Both the position numbers and the translations under genes were made by a program. Below are positions 5,392 to 5,541 of a stretch of 5,541 nt of DNA, piece after piece. Below the pieces are notes generated by a model that saw nothing but the letters and a program-made list of their open reading frames with translations, made no database searches and was not told where the DNA came from. Positions within the stretch are counted from its first letter, which is position 1. Each line of letters begins with the position of its first letter. This DNA is from Micavibrio_A sp035759665 (GTDB taxonomy: Bacteria; Pseudomonadota; Alphaproteobacteria; Micavibrionales; Micavibrionaceae): positions 1 to 5,541 of the forward strand of contig DASTUM010000113.1 in the NCBI GenBank assembly GCA_035759665.1, written 5' to 3'.

Positions 5392-5541
5392 ATGCCGCGT
5401 CGAAAAATTTCAGGCGGTGCGGTGCACAAACTTTCCGCCGATTTAAGGAAGGCCCTTGAGAACGATCCGAAGGCGCTCGAAACATGGGAGGATATCACCC
5501 CGCTTGCGTGCAACGAATATATCTGTTGGATAGAATCCGCG
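5392..5541 (+). CDS. YdeI/OmpD-associated family protein, N-terminal part (cut by window end)
   Basis: Fifty codons are visible, open to the window edge. The peptide begins MPRRKISGGAVHKL and continues SADLRKALENDPKALETWED (15-34), then ITPLACNEYICWIESA (35-50). The pattern DL..AL..DP.A...W..ITPLA.NE.I.WIESA is that of the YdeI/OmpD-associated (DUF1905-linked, 'bacteriocin-protection') family, whose next segment is normally an AK..ETR..RI helix. Full members range from about 120 to 200 residues, so most of the domain is missing from view. The role is poorly defined; E. coli and Salmonella YdeI-type proteins are linked to antimicrobial peptide and stress tolerance. The gene is probably co-transcribed with yhhQ. 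The short sequence limits confidence in the family call. Confidence 0.75.
   Translation, partial: MPRRKISGGAVHKLSADLRKALENDPKALETWEDITPLACNEYICWIESA

Overview
The window looks like ordinary chromosome of a moderately GC-rich Gram-negative bacterium, most likely an alphaproteobacterium. That placement is an inference. It rests on the style of the GatB protein (for example LNRSGCALMEIVSEPD), the mix of GatB, YdcF-type, TerD, YhhQ and YdeI-family genes, and several start codons without a Shine-Dalgarno sequence. No lineage below class can be named from the sequence alone. Nothing here is a phage, insertion sequence, CRISPR array or clear defence island.

Left part (1-4011, all on the + strand, about 60-65% GC by eye). 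An almost complete gatB (Glu/Asp-tRNA amidotransferase subunit B) is followed by a 122-bp gap and then a tight same-strand run: a membrane-anchored YdcF/DUF218 protein; a compact 228-residue protein resembling PLP fold-type-II lyases; a DUF4177 protein; a 73-residue two-helix membrane protein whose start overlaps the DUF4177 stop by one base; and a lone TerD-domain protein. Gaps in the run are 21, 48, -1 and 10 bases, so co-transcription is likely, but no shared pathway is obvious. The DUF4177/membrane pair and TerD suggest a small envelope or stress-related group; that is inference.

Middle (4012-4148). A complete tRNA-Ser(GCU) gene with a long variable arm and an encoded CCA lies just after terD.

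Right part (4150-5541). yjdM (PhnA-type zinc-ribbon protein) lies on the minus strand, with its stop codon one base from the tRNA CCA. It is separated by a 203-bp AT-rich divergent intergenic region from yhhQ (queuosine-precursor transporter, + strand). A YdeI/OmpD-associated family gene follows with a strong ribosome binding site and runs off the window end. yjdM and the divergent region are clearly poorer in GC (about 27-47% in sampled 60-base lines) than the left part.

The most useful items for a second look are the compact PLP-like protein with a hairpin just upstream of its start, the overlapping DUF4177/two-helix membrane pair next to TerD, a set of possibly leaderless starts, and the composition break at the tRNA-Ser 3' end.
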